From: Sporosarcina aquimarina
GTDB taxonomy: Bacteria; Bacillota; Bacilli; Bacillales_A; Planococcaceae
Length of the DNA: 64,000 nt
Assembly (NCBI RefSeq): GCF_019748715.1
Contig: NZ_JACLBZ010000008.1
Span: 1-64,000, forward strand
Direction of reading: 5' to 3'
Shown: positions 38,182 to 47,314 of the stretch, piece after piece
Position numbering within the stretch: the stretch's first letter is position 1
Layout of the letters: the number at the start of each line of letters is the position of its first letter
Position numbers and translations under genes: made by a program
The notes under the pieces: model-generated
Seen by the model: only the letters and a program-made list of their open reading frames with translations
Database searches by the model: none
Told to the model about the DNA's origin: nothing

Positions 38182-39600
38182 TTACGCTCGGGTTAACAAC
38201 TCAGGCTTTCTGTCTTTCATTGGGTTTGTCTGTTCAATTGCATATCCTACATCAAGTATACGAGCTTCAGCAAATGCAGGCCCGATAATCTGGACGCCAA
38301 CCGGCAGATTCCCTTTTAGCCCTCCAGGTACCGATAATGCCGGTAAGCCTGTTAAGTTACTTGGTCCTGTGAAACGGATAATATTATCAATCAAATCGAC
38401 TTGCTGACCATTCAGATCAACGGTATCATCCCCAATTGTACTGGCGACTACAGGCAACGTTGGTGCGATCATTACATCCACTTTCTGGAACGCTTGTTGG
38501 AATTCCTGTTTCAACTGTCGTCTGACTTGCTGTGCTTGTAAATAATCTACAGCCGACGGCAGTTCACCCAGTTCAAACAACATGCGGATATCATCGCCAA
38601 AATCTTGTGGTCTCTTCAACATATCTTCATGGTGAATTGCAGATGCTTCAGAAAGCGAAGTAACCAGCTCTGCCCACTCCGCATATTGAAGTGAAGGAAT
38701 ATTAACGATTTCTACTTTAGCTCCTTGATCTACAAGGGCTTGTATGTTTTTCCGTACGATTTGATCTACTTCATTATCGACTTGTTTAAAGAAGTACTCT
38801 TCATTCACTCCGATTACCAAGTCTTTCACATTGCCTTGGATCTTTTGCAAATACTGATTGACCGGTGTATTCACAGAAGTGGGATCTTTCTGGTCGTATC
38901 CTGAAATGATATCCATCATTCCCGCCGCATCCTTGATTGTTTTCGTCATAGGTCCAATATGGTCCAGTGTCCAAGCTAATGGATAACAGCCATATTTGCT
39001 AACTCGTCCATGCGTCGGTTTTAATCCGACAATTCCGCAAATGGATGACGGAATCCGAATGGAGCCTGCCGTGTCTGTTCCAAGTGAAGCAACACTCGAA
39101 CCTACCGCCACAGCTGCTCCGGAACCGCCACTCGAACCGCCTGGTATTTTATCGGTATCCCATGGGTTTCTGACCGCTCCGTAATGAGGATTATTATTAG
39201 TGATCCCCCATGCGTATTCGTGCATACTCAGTTTGCCGGTAAAAATTACACCTGCGTCCCGCAACTTGCTAACAACAGTTGCATCATCGTCCGGAACAAA
39301 ATCTTTATGGATTTTAGATGACATTGTAGTCACTTTATTTTTGAAATATAAATTATCTTTTAAGGCCATCGGGATACCGTGATACATTCCCCGATACTTT
39401 CCTTCTTTAATTTCTTTTTCTGCCTCACGGGCTGACTGCTCTGCTTCATCACGATAGATGGTCATATACGCATTAATGGATTCCTGAGTGTCCTCAGCAT
39501 GGTCTAAAACCGCCTTCGTTAAATCAACAGGAGATAAGGAGCCATTTTGTATAAGCGGAGCCAATTCTTCAACAGATTTCTGAATCAATTCTTTAGCCAA
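38182..39600 (-). CDS. Amidase-signature family hydrolase (GatA/AtzE-like)
   Basis: A 472-residue amidase of the Ser-cis-Ser-Lys class: catalytic Lys in PMALKDNLYFKNK, GGSSGGSGAAVA with the cis-Ser, and nucleophile Ser in GTDTAGSIRIPSS. Close to GatA, but no gatB is nearby, so it is probably a stand-alone amide or carbamoyl hydrolase rather than tRNA amidotransferase. The start is TTG at 39600 (MAKELIQKSVEELAPL) with a perfect GGAGGTGA upstream; in-frame sequence before it has no SD. It overlaps a small upstream gene by eight bases. Confidence 0.85.
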   Translation of the reverse strand: MAKELIQKSVEELAPLIQNGSLSPVDLTKAVLDHAEDTQESINAYMTIYRDEAEQSAREAEKEIKEGKYRGMYHGIPMALKDNLYFKNKVTTMSSKIHKDFVPDDDATVVSKLRDAGVIFTGKLSMHEYAWGITNNNPHYGAVRNPWDTDKIPGGSSGGSGAAVAVGSSVASLGTDTAGSIRIPSSICGIVGLKPTHGRVSKYGCYPLAWTLDHIGPMTKTIKDAAGMMDIISGYDQKDPTSVNTPVNQYLQKIQGNVKDLVIGVNEEYFFKQVDNEVDQIVRKNIQALVDQGAKVEIVNIPSLQYAEWAELVTSLSEASAIHHEDMLKRPQDFGDDIRMLFELGELPSAVDYLQAQQVRRQLKQEFQQAFQKVDVMIAPTLPVVASTIGDDTVDLNGQQVDLIDNIIRFTGPSNLTGLPALSVPGGLKGNLPVGVQIIGPAFAEARILDVGYAIEQTNPMKDRKPELLTRA

Positions 39601-39775
39601 TATGATCACCTCCGGGAATATTGCGAAGCCCGATATCGGCGTCTTCGATTTTAACACCCTTTAATGTCCCTCTTAACTCTTGCATACCCTTCCAGCGACT
39701 TTCCAAGATCTCCAAATGTTCCGGCTTAGCCTGAATCCCTTTGTTCTCCAATAGTTGCTTAACGGATAGAGACAA
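39593..39775 (-). CDS. Small partner protein of the amidase (GatC/AtzG-like by position)
   Basis: A 60-residue protein from a TTG start at 39775 (MSLSVKQLLENKGIQAKPEH) with AAAGGAG nine bases before it. The end ADIGLRNIPGGDHIG resembles the short tail of GatC or AtzG-type subunits that wrap around an amidase. Its stop overlaps the amidase start, a sign of translational coupling. I infer a small stabilising subunit; sequence similarity alone is too weak to name it. Confidence 0.6.
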   Translation of the reverse strand: MSLSVKQLLENKGIQAKPEHLEILESRWKGMQELRGTLKGVKIEDADIGLRNIPGGDHIG

Positions 39776-40168
39776 TGTGTTCACTCCTTTTAATTTGTTT
39801 TTGCTACATTGTTTAGTGCAAAGTGAAAGCTTATTGTGAACCAATACTAAGCTCTCTCTTTAACTCTATCATCAAGTTATAAATTATTCAAAATAATTCA
39901 AATATAGTGATCTTCTTCTGGGTCTTTAGTTTAATTATATTTTACTGCGCTATCTCTTTTACAATGGCTTTTATGACATTGAACTAAAAGTAAAAACATT
40001 TTACCAAATATCACTAAAGTTACATACAATTAACCTAAAAGCATGATTATTTATATTAATTGTACCAACAGTACTGGAACATATTAATATTTTAGATAAA
40101 ACGAATCAATTTTAGTTGGTGTAAACTTAGTTGCTTGAGTTATTTAGCAATCTATTATAACTTCGACT

Positions 40169-40182
40169 TATAAGCGCTTACT
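40169..40182 (+). promoter_or_regulatory. Candidate cre (CcpA) site
   Basis: TATAAGCGCTTACT matches TGWAANCGNTNWCA at 10 of 12 defined positions, with the palindromic core AAGCGCTT. It sits 40 bases before the carboxypeptidase ATG. The remainder of the 447-base gap 39776-40222 is AT-rich with no gene. Confidence 0.35.
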
Positions 40183-40222
40183 ACTATTATTTATATAAAA
40201 ACATTATTCTAGGGGGAATTCT

Positions 40223-41905
40223 ATGTTAAAAAGAAAACTAGTTATACCTGCTATTTTAGCAACAATTGTCGCTGCGCCCACTTATTCTTCAGCTGCAACT
40301 GCAGAACACTCCTTACCTCCAGCTGCCGGCCAAACAAACTCTTCACATATGTCTTATTCTCCCGGCACTCATTATGAACAATCTCTCAAAGTATTAGAGT
40401 TATACAAAGAACCAGAAATGGAGCTTGTAACGCCAGGCTTGAAAAAGGATAAATGGATGACTACGAATCCCGACATGATGCGTTACCTGCAAGATATCGT
40501 GGATAATAACCCTTCAGCCAGTATGGAGATTGCCGGGCACTCTCTTGAAGGTGTTGAATTGCCTATGCTCATTTTCACTACTACAAGCGGAAAAGATTCA
40601 GCAGAATTTAAATCAAAGCCTACAGTTTGGCTACAAGGACATGTCCATGGTAACGAGCCTGCCGGTGGAGAATCCATGCTGGTCATGGCTAATGAGTTGG
40701 CAAATGGAAACCTAGGAAAAGAAGTTTTGGATAAGATCAACGTCGTCATTTATCCACGTATCAATCCAGATGGCGCAGAATACTTCCAGCGTCAAACGGC
40801 ACTTCCTTTAGATGCGAACCGAGATCACGTAAAATTAGAGCTTCCTGAAACCCAAGCAGTTCATAAAGGCATGAATCAATTCCAACCTGAAGTAGTAGTC
40901 GATGCACATGAATACGGATTGAGCGATTCAACCTTCAAGCAATTTGGCGAGCAAGGCTCCATCAAGTATCATGATATCTTATTGCTATCCGGAAAGAACT
41001 TAAATATTCCAGAGCAAATCCGAAAGCAATCAGATGATTTATTCGGAAAAAATGTTTTTCAGGCACTCGAGCGTACTGGCTATTCGAGTAGAGAATATTT
41101 TACTAACAGCTCCAAAGATGGTCATGTGACATTGGATGAAGGCGGCGCAGAAGCAAGAATCGGTAGAAACGCAAATGGATTGCAGCCAAGCTTCTCCTTC
41201 TTAGTAGAAAGCCGCGGGATCGGTATTGGTAAAGAGAACTTTGTCCGCCGAGTCGCATCACAAGTCGAAACACACTCAAGTATTTTGAGAACAACTGCAG
41301 AAAATGCAGAGTCTGTTAAGAAAATGGTGCAAGATGCTCGCGATGAAATAGTTGAAAAAGGAAAAACAGTGTCGGAAAAAGACACACTTATTTTGAGAAG
41401 TGATCGTACAGAAGTGAAAAACCAAACTCTCGAAGTCGTTGATGTTGCAACAGGAACGGTAAAAGAAATACCGGTTGGCTATAACAGCGCAACGAATGGT
41501 ATCGCTACATTAGAACGCGTTCGCCCTACCGCTTATATTTTACCGCCAGCATATCACCATATTGCGGACAAGCTGAAAATTCAAGGAGCTACTGTTAAGA
41601 AAACAAAGAATGCTCAAGAGTTAGAAGTGGAGAGTTATATAGTCACAGATAAAAAGGTAGACACAAGCTATTACGAAGGACATATGCGAGCAAATATCGA
41701 AGCCCAACTTTCCAAGAAAAGAGTATTCTTCCCTGCTGGCAGCTACGTCATCAGTATGGCACAACCTACCGCCAATCTGGTCGCTCTTTCGCTAGAACCT
41801 GAATCTGTCGATAGCTATGTGACATTCAACTTTATCCCTGTAAATGTAAAAGATGAAGTACCTGTTTACCGATATATGAAAGAGTTGGATTTAGTCCTGG
41901 AATAA
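40223..41905 (+). CDS. Secreted M14-family zinc carboxypeptidase
   Basis: A 560-residue exported peptidase. The signal peptide ends near YSSAA (residue 25). The M14 domain spans about 75-360, with the zinc ligands His142 and Glu145 in HVHGNEP and His229 in VDAHEYG, and probable catalytic Glu329 in LVESRGIG. About 200 further residues of unassigned sequence follow. It probably trims extracellular peptides for nutrition or acts on wall peptides. GGGGGAATTCT precedes the ATG. A candidate cre site suggests catabolite control. Confidence 0.83.
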   Translation: MLKRKLVIPAILATIVAAPTYSSAATAEHSLPPAAGQTNSSHMSYSPGTHYEQSLKVLELYKEPEMELVTPGLKKDKWMTTNPDMMRYLQDIVDNNPSASMEIAGHSLEGVELPMLIFTTTSGKDSAEFKSKPTVWLQGHVHGNEPAGGESMLVMANELANGNLGKEVLDKINVVIYPRINPDGAEYFQRQTALPLDANRDHVKLELPETQAVHKGMNQFQPEVVVDAHEYGLSDSTFKQFGEQGSIKYHDILLLSGKNLNIPEQIRKQSDDLFGKNVFQALERTGYSSREYFTNSSKDGHVTLDEGGAEARIGRNANGLQPSFSFLVESRGIGIGKENFVRRVASQVETHSSILRTTAENAESVKKMVQDARDEIVEKGKTVSEKDTLILRSDRTEVKNQTLEVVDVATGTVKEIPVGYNSATNGIATLERVRPTAYILPPAYHHIADKLKIQGATVKKTKNAQELEVESYIVTDKKVDTSYYEGHMRANIEAQLSKKRVFFPAGSYVISMAQPTANLVALSLEPESVDSYVTFNFIPVNVKDEVPVYRYMKELDLVLE

Positions 41906-41916
41906 AAATAAATGCC

Positions 41917-41963
41917 AAAAAGCCTGTCTTGAAAGTCAGTAATTTCTTTCAGGACAGGCTTTT
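41917..41963 (+). terminator. Terminator of the carboxypeptidase gene
   Basis: Hairpin aaaagcctgtcttgaaa / tttcaggacaggctttt. Confidence 0.75.
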
Positions 41964-42149
41964 ATTTCTGTATCAAACTTCGGACAGTAAAGAAACACTT
42001 CAATGCTTCGTCGGGATGAACCAATACACCATCTTACCGAACCATCCTCTTTTCCGACAGCACTTTCCCCCTGACAGAGCAGCCGGCAAATGACAAACAA
42101 AAGATCTTCAGTAAATACTAGAGCCGTCTAAAACTTCATGACTTCTTAC

Positions 42150-42175
42150 GTTTATTTTCATTACTAAGCGGGAAT
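42150..42175 (+). promoter_or_regulatory. SigB-type promoter
   Basis: GTTTAT (42150-42155) and GGGAAT (42170-42175), spacer 14 bases, five of six matches in each. It lies 25 bases before the YdaT-like gene. The preceding 41964-42149 holds no gene I can support. Confidence 0.5.
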
Positions 42176-42199
42176 TTATGAAGCAGGAGGTGACGGTTC

Positions 42200-42565
42200 A
42201 TGCCATGGAGTAAAAATGATTATCCTGCTTCAATGAAGAACTTAGATCCAGATGTCCGAGAAAAAGCGATTGAAATTGCCAACGCCTTATTAAGAGAGAA
42301 CTACGAAGAAGGCCGCGCCATCTCAATAGCTACCGCCCAAGCTCATGAATATGTAGAAGGAAAAAGTGAAGGACGTCCACACTACGAAGTGAAACCTAGG
42401 CAAGACGAATGGATTCTAAAAAAGACCGACAGCGACCATGTCATCTTTAAAGATTCTACGAAAACAGATCTACTAGAGAAAGCCAAGAAATATGTGAATG
42501 AACATGATGGAGTTTTATCCATTTTCCTTGCTGATGGATCACATGAAAAGACCCTCTACGAGTAA
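42200..42565 (+). CDS. YdaT-like general stress protein (ChaB-like plus DUF2188)
   Basis: A 121-residue protein. The first 60 residues (MPWSKNDYPASMKNLDPDVR, then YEEGRAISIATAQAHEYVE) match the start of B. subtilis YdaT, a SigB-controlled protein of unknown function with a ChaB-like fold. The second half (WILKKTDSDHVIFKDSTKT, DGVLSIFLADGSHE) fits DUF2188. AGGAGGTGACGGTTC precedes the ATG, and the SigB-type promoter supports stress induction. Confidence 0.78.
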   Translation: MPWSKNDYPASMKNLDPDVREKAIEIANALLRENYEEGRAISIATAQAHEYVEGKSEGRPHYEVKPRQDEWILKKTDSDHVIFKDSTKTDLLEKAKKYVNEHDGVLSIFLADGSHEKTLYE

Positions 42566-42566
42566 C

Positions 42567-42607
42567 TAGCTCGCCCTTTCAACATTGTAAGGGCAAGCTA
42601 GTTTTTT
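42567..42607. terminator. Terminator between converging genes
   Basis: Hairpin ctagctcgccctt / aagggcaagctagttttttt. Confidence 0.75.
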
Positions 42608-43164
42608 TCTTTTGGCCCTGGAGGATAAATAACCGTGCCATTACTTTCTAGCACTATATGATGTGGTCCCCATTTTCCGATAACATGATCTTCAATAAGC
42701 GTTTTCTCTTTTGGACCGTCTATAATATGTTTTACTTCCCATCCGTGCAGCGCCAGCCAATTACTGATTAACAGACGATGGCATCGTGCGGGATGGCGTT
42801 CAGAGCAACATATCGCAATCCTCTGCTTTAAAGCCTTTTCCATCAATTGATCAACGCCTTCTTTAAAATCTGCAGTTAATGTGTAATCCGCATAATTATG
42901 AAAGGACTGATTGTCCCACGCATCATTTATTTCTGGATCAATCGTCTTCGATTTCCTCCGTCGCCCACCAAGTTTTCCACAGTGTTCATATGCAATGTCG
43001 TTTGCAGGGAGCCATTCTTTCATTAGATCCTCATGAAAATGAGGAAACTTTCGACTGCCTGGAAATGCCCTTATATCAATCAACCTTTCGATATTCGCAT
43101 CATCAAGCAATTTTAAGAATTCTTCTTTTGTATGCGTAGAATGACCAATTGTATAAATCTCCAC
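42598..43164 (-). CDS. DUF488 family protein
   Basis: A 188-residue soluble protein with the DUF488 pattern: EIYTIGHSTHTKEEFLKLL at the start, DIRAFPGSRKFPHF, and the Cys/His-rich CCSERHPARCHR near residue 130. The function of the family is unknown; the conserved Cys-x-E-x(4)-C-H suggests metal or nucleotide chemistry. The start is GTG at 43164 with GGGGAGGGGAGAAG upstream; earlier in-frame ATGs overlap that SD. Confidence 0.78.
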   Translation of the reverse strand: MEIYTIGHSTHTKEEFLKLLDDANIERLIDIRAFPGSRKFPHFHEDLMKEWLPANDIAYEHCGKLGGRRRKSKTIDPEINDAWDNQSFHNYADYTLTADFKEGVDQLMEKALKQRIAICCSERHPARCHRLLISNWLALHGWEVKHIIDGPKEKTLIEDHVIGKWGPHHIVLESNGTVIYPPGPKEKN

Positions 43165-43229
43165 CTTCTCCCCTCCCCTTACCATCACTCTTCCCTACTT
43201 GCCTGTATGAATAAACTTTTAGATAAATA

Positions 43230-43263
43230 AAAAGCCTTCCAGCAAAAATACTGGAAGACCTTC
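43230..43263 (-). terminator. Terminator of the TRAP operon
   Basis: Hairpin aagccttccag / ctggaagacctt with a T-run on the minus strand. Confidence 0.7.
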
Positions 43264-43265
43264 TG

Positions 43266-44537
43266 TTAATCCATCTTTTCTGTTAACCATAATGACAATT
43301 GAGGGAAGAAAACTACGATCGCCAACACTAGAATCATCAAGAAGATAAAAGGAATAACTCCTCTTACAACATCTCCAAGTTTTTCTTTCGATATTCCGCT
43401 CACTACGAATAAGTTCAAACCAACTGGCGGGGTAATCATACCCAACTCCATGTTGATTGTCATAATGATCGCGAAGTGTAATAAATTAATATCAAAATGA
43501 ACGAGCATAGGCAATAGAATTGGTAGTGTAATCAGAATGATGGAAACTGCTTCTAAGAACATTCCCAACACAAACAGTAATAAATTCACAAGCAGGATAA
43601 ATACCCACTTATTCACATTACTTTCCGAAATCCACGCCCCGATTTCATGAGGAATTTGTGCATTGGTTAAATACAATCCGAACAAACTTGCAGCGCCGAT
43701 AATCAAGAAGATCATCGCAGTAATGTTGATGGACTCAATAATGATCGGACGAATATCCCGAAAATGAAGTTCGCGATAAATAAACGCTGATACAATGATT
43801 CCATAAAACACCGCAATAACAGCAGATTCTGTCGGTGTAACTACTCCGCTGTAAATACTACCCAAAATCAAGAATGGGAGAAATGCTCCCCAAATTGCTT
43901 TTAATGAACTCTTTCTTCTCTCATCCCAAGTAGCTTTCCGCTCACTTTTATAGCCATTTTTCTTTGCATAAAAAATAGCTGAAGCAATAAGGACTCCTCC
44001 TAATAGGACTCCCGGAATGACACCGGCCATAAATAACTTTCCTATCGAGACTTCTGCTGTAATACCATAAATAATCAATGGAATACTTGGAGGAATCAAA
44101 ATCCCCAACGTACCACCAGCTGCTACCAGACCCATAGAATACTTCTTATCATACCCTGCATTCACCATTGCAGGAATCATGATCGAACCGATTGCCGCTG
44201 CTGTAGCCGGACTAGAACCCGAGATTGCCGCGAAAATCATACAAGCTAAAATCGTAACAACCGAAAGACCACCCGGTAAATGGCCAACCCATGATTTCAA
44301 AGCCTCGATTAGATACTTCGAAATTCCGCCACGGGCCAACAGAACGCCCGCTAGGACGAATCCTGGAATCGCCATCATTGGAAAGGAATCAAGAGCCGTA
44401 AATATCCGTTGCGGTACCATCGTCATATTAAAGTCGATCTGCCACAACACAACCATAGTCGATAAAGCAAGACTGATGGCAATCGGAACTCGCAACAGAA
44501 GTAAAATAAAGAAAATACTAAGTAAGAGGATTGTCAT
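43266..44537 (-). CDS. dctM: TRAP transporter large permease (DctM)
   Basis: A 423-residue membrane protein with about twelve helices, the catalytic permease of a tripartite ATP-independent transporter. Family motifs are ALDSFPMMAIPGFVLAG, GSSPATAAAIGSIM and the C-terminal GMITPPVGLNLFV. It moves an organic acid with sodium or protons from the binding protein. The ATG overlaps the end of dctQ by 20 bases; AAAGGATG is its SD. Confidence 0.93.
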   Translation of the reverse strand: MTILLLSIFFILLLLRVPIAISLALSTMVVLWQIDFNMTMVPQRIFTALDSFPMMAIPGFVLAGVLLARGGISKYLIEALKSWVGHLPGGLSVVTILACMIFAAISGSSPATAAAIGSIMIPAMVNAGYDKKYSMGLVAAGGTLGILIPPSIPLIIYGITAEVSIGKLFMAGVIPGVLLGGVLIASAIFYAKKNGYKSERKATWDERRKSSLKAIWGAFLPFLILGSIYSGVVTPTESAVIAVFYGIIVSAFIYRELHFRDIRPIIIESINITAMIFLIIGAASLFGLYLTNAQIPHEIGAWISESNVNKWVFILLVNLLLFVLGMFLEAVSIILITLPILLPMLVHFDINLLHFAIIMTINMELGMITPPVGLNLFVVSGISKEKLGDVVRGVIPFIFLMILVLAIVVFFPQLSLWLTEKMD

Positions 44538-45015
44538 ATTTTACATCCTTTCCGCGTACCAATTGAACCAGTCTTTCAATAAAACGCAATGTAAATAATA
44601 CACCGGAAATAGGCAAGATTAAGTAGACAATCCACATTGGAATGCCGACATCCAGTGATACCATGCCAGAATGATAACGTGCTTCTACGAGTACATAACC
44701 GTAATACGTATAGGCCAGGCAGAAAAAGATGCTGACAAGCGTAGCAAATAAATCAACAAACTTTTTCATTTTACCTGGCATTTTATCATAGAGGAGATCT
44801 ACTTGGATGTGCTGATTATGTCGTAATGCAATAGAGAAACCTAAGAAAACGCCCCAAATAATAACATATCTCACTACTTCCTCAACCCATGCTTTAGGAG
44901 AGTTGAAGCCATAGCGCATGACGACGCCATAGAATATGAGTGTAATTCCACCAAAGAAAAATACTCCTGCTGAGATTTCCTCAACTGCTCTCCAAATCTT
45001 TTGTAATGTTTTCAA
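44518..45015 (-). CDS. dctQ: TRAP transporter small permease (DctQ)
   Basis: A 165-residue four-helix membrane protein (helices near 17-38, 46-63, 88-108, 128-148) with the DctQ pattern RYVIIWGVFLGFSIALRHNQHI. It bridges DctM and the binding protein. It starts at TTG 45015 behind AAGGGGTG. It is separated from dctP by 212 bases that hold two hairpins. Confidence 0.9.
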   Translation of the reverse strand: MKTLQKIWRAVEEISAGVFFFGGITLIFYGVVMRYGFNSPKAWVEEVVRYVIIWGVFLGFSIALRHNQHIQVDLLYDKMPGKMKKFVDLFATLVSIFFCLAYTYYGYVLVEARYHSGMVSLDVGIPMWIVYLILPISGVLFTLRFIERLVQLVRGKDVKYDNPLT

Positions 45016-45059
45016 TAGTTCGCACCCCTTCTGCTGAATTCAGATACATTGCAAGTGCG

Positions 45060-45111
45060 TGACTTGTCGTCTTTCCAACCTACTGCTAATCATTCGAAAG
45101 ACGACAAGTCA
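45060..45111 (-). other. Perfect 16-bp intercistronic hairpin
   Basis: tgacttgtcgtctttc (45060-45075) pairs perfectly with gaaagacgacaagtca (45096-45111). There is no T-run. It lies in the dctP-dctQ gap and is a likely barrier to RNA decay or an extra partial stop signal. Confidence 0.6.
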
Positions 45112-45138
45112 TGCCCTATGCCAACCTATAAACAAAGA

Positions 45139-45166
45139 AATGCCGATCCGGTAATCAGATCGGCAT
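45139..45166 (-). terminator. Attenuator-like hairpin after dctP
   Basis: atgccgatc / gatcggcat followed on the minus strand by TTTCTTTGTTT, about 60 bases after the dctP stop and before dctQM. A leaky terminator here would give more binding protein than permease. Confidence 0.6.
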
Positions 45167-45227
45167 CCATATCCCTGTATAAACAGGTACTATGATCTCC
45201 GCTTTCCCACTTAGATGACAATTCTTC

Positions 45228-46268
45228 TTATTTCAAGCTACGGATTCCTTCAAGCAGTTCAGGTGTAATATCATCAGAGAACTCATCGTATACCGGCTGT
45301 AAAGCGTCAACGAACTTTTGGCGCTCTTCCGGAGTCAACTCAGTAACTTCAACTTTTCCAGAGTTCTTGATGTTTTCAAAACTTGCTTCATTCTCATCAG
45401 CAGCCAACTGCCACTCAAGTTCTGTTGCTTCTTTCAAAGCTTCCTCGACTTGCGTACGAATATCTTCTGGCATACCTTCCCAGAATGATTTGTTAACAAA
45501 AATCGCATAGTCTAGACGGCCATGTTCACTTGTCGTCAAATACTTTTGTACTTCTTGGTACTTTTGAGTATCAAAGTTATTGAATGTATTTTCTTGTCCA
45601 TCTACAGTGCCTTGTTGCAGGGCTGCATAGGTTTCACCAAATGAAATCGTTGCACTTCCCGCGTTCAAAGCATTGAACTGAGATTCAAGGACTTTACCTG
45701 CTTGCGCACGGAATTTCAGACCTTTGAAGTCTTCTGGAGTTTTCAAAGGATGTTTATTATCTGAAAAGTGTTTGAACCCATTCTCCCAGAATTCCAATCC
45801 CATAATGTCGTTATTTGCTAATTGATCACTATTCAAGATTGTTTGTGCTACATCACTCTCAAAGAATTTGCGCGCATGATCTTGATCTTCAAACAAGAAA
45901 GGCATATCTACATACTGCCAGCGTGGATCCAACTTCACCATTTTTGTAACGGATGGTGCAATCATATGAACATTGCCTGATACCAATGCATCTAATTCAT
46001 CTGCATCTCCATATAATTGAGATGACGGGTATACTTCTACTTTCGCTTTTCCATCTGTTTTTTCTGCAACTAGTTCCGCAAAACGGTCAGCAGCTTTCCC
46101 CTTTACACTATCAATTGCCGTTACATGTGAAAACTTGATAATGACTGGCTTATCAGAAGAAGATGATTTTTCGCCGTCGCCTGAAGAAGATGACTCTTTG
46201 TCAGATGAACAAGCAGCCGCCACGATAGCAAACATACTAATCACTGCAACTAAAAGAATTTTTTTCAT
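45228..46268 (-). CDS. dctP: TRAP transporter substrate-binding lipoprotein (DctP)
   Basis: A 346-residue lipoprotein. The signal and lipobox (VAAACSS) are followed by a Ser-rich linker and a DctP domain: IIKFSHVTAIDSVKGKAADRF, the conserved region LEFWENGFKHFSDN, the carboxylate-binding Arg in GLKFRAQAGKV, and the VDGQENTFNNF motif. It captures a C4-dicarboxylate or related acid outside the membrane for DctQM. Its ATG overlaps the stop of the preceding binding-protein gene by four bases. Confidence 0.92.
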   Translation of the reverse strand: MKKILLVAVISMFAIVAAACSSDKESSSSGDGEKSSSSDKPVIIKFSHVTAIDSVKGKAADRFAELVAEKTDGKAKVEVYPSSQLYGDADELDALVSGNVHMIAPSVTKMVKLDPRWQYVDMPFLFEDQDHARKFFESDVAQTILNSDQLANNDIMGLEFWENGFKHFSDNKHPLKTPEDFKGLKFRAQAGKVLESQFNALNAGSATISFGETYAALQQGTVDGQENTFNNFDTQKYQEVQKYLTTSEHGRLDYAIFVNKSFWEGMPEDIRTQVEEALKEATELEWQLAADENEASFENIKNSGKVEVTELTPEERQKFVDALQPVYDEFSDDITPELLEGIRSLK

Positions 46269-47314
46269 TCTTTATTTCCCCCTTTTATTTTTGGAAGTGA
46301 ATTTATATATTTAGCCCCAAACCGCCCCCGATAAAAATCGTAAACCGGGCTGAAAGCTTCTTCCCATTGTTGTCTCTCATCTTCCGATAAATTGTGAATT
46401 TGAATACAATCGCATTTCTCCAATTCAGAGAGGTCTTTTTCATTTAGTTGGTGTGCAATTTCTCGTTGCCATTCGCTCACCTCAGACAACGTATCTTGGA
46501 TTAAGAACTGAACATTTTCAGGTAACCCATCCCAAAACTCTTTATTCATCAACAGCACATACCCTAAATACCCATGATTACTAACCGTCATGTAGCCTTG
46601 CTTTAAATGTAAGCTTTTGCTCACAATATTGGACAAAGTATTCTCCTGAGCATCAATTAATCCATTATCCAATGACTGGAACACATTATTGAAATCCAAT
46701 TTCATAGCGGAGGCACCGAAGAGCTCAAATTGCTGCTCTAATATGTCACTTGGCATAATCCGCATGTTAAGCCCCTTTATATCTGCAGGCATGTTGATAG
46801 GATACTCACGATTCGTCAATTGCTTAAAACCGTTATCCCACATTCCCAACATCACGAGACCTTGCTTTTCGAATTTCCCTATTAACTGCCGACCGACCTT
46901 CCCTTGCATATATGCATGTACTTCTTCATAGCTATAAAAGGCAAATGGCAAGTCAACAACAGACCATTCCGGTACGGTTGACGTAACCTTAGATGTAGCA
47001 GGTGCAATCATTTGTATATCATTATTAGAAAGCGCTTCCATTTCCTCGCCATCTTTATATAAGATACTATTCGGGAATATTTGTACTTCGATATATCCAT
47101 TGCTCCGCTCTTTCATTAATTTGGCAAATTTTCTGGCTGCCAATCCTTTTGGAGTATCTTCTCCTACAACATGTGAAAAACGGATAACCAATCGTTCTTC
47201 TGCACTTAATTGTTCATAATCAACTGGATAGGAAGTTTTTTGACAACCTGCCAACAAAAACAGTAATCCGACAAAACTTACGAAAAAACAAAAGTGCTTC
47301 TTCAGAGCATACAT
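46265..47314 (-). CDS. Second DctP-type binding lipoprotein, probable co-sensor (DctB-like)
   Basis: A 349-residue lipoprotein (LLFLLAGCQK lipobox) of the same DctP family: LVIRFSHVVGEDTPKGLAAR, LGMWDNGFKQLTNRE, the Arg in GLNMRIMPSDI and the IDAQENTLSNI motif. It lies between the two-component genes and dctP. In B. subtilis DctB is such a binding protein and works with DctS as a co-sensor, so a sensing role is plausible. The ATG at 47314 has its only SD (AGGAGGGAGC) about 16 bases away, and an out-of-frame ATG (47325-47327) is better placed, so the exact start or an overlapping leader ORF needs care. Confidence 0.8.
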   Translation of the reverse strand: MYALKKHFCFFVSFVGLLFLLAGCQKTSYPVDYEQLSAEERLVIRFSHVVGEDTPKGLAARKFAKLMKERSNGYIEVQIFPNSILYKDGEEMEALSNNDIQMIAPATSKVTSTVPEWSVVDLPFAFYSYEEVHAYMQGKVGRQLIGKFEKQGLVMLGMWDNGFKQLTNREYPINMPADIKGLNMRIMPSDILEQQFELFGASAMKLDFNNVFQSLDNGLIDAQENTLSNIVSKSLHLKQGYMTVSNHGYLGYVLLMNKEFWDGLPENVQFLIQDTLSEVSEWQREIAHQLNEKDLSELEKCDCIQIHNLSEDERQQWEEAFSPVYDFYRGRFGAKYINSLPKIKGGNKE

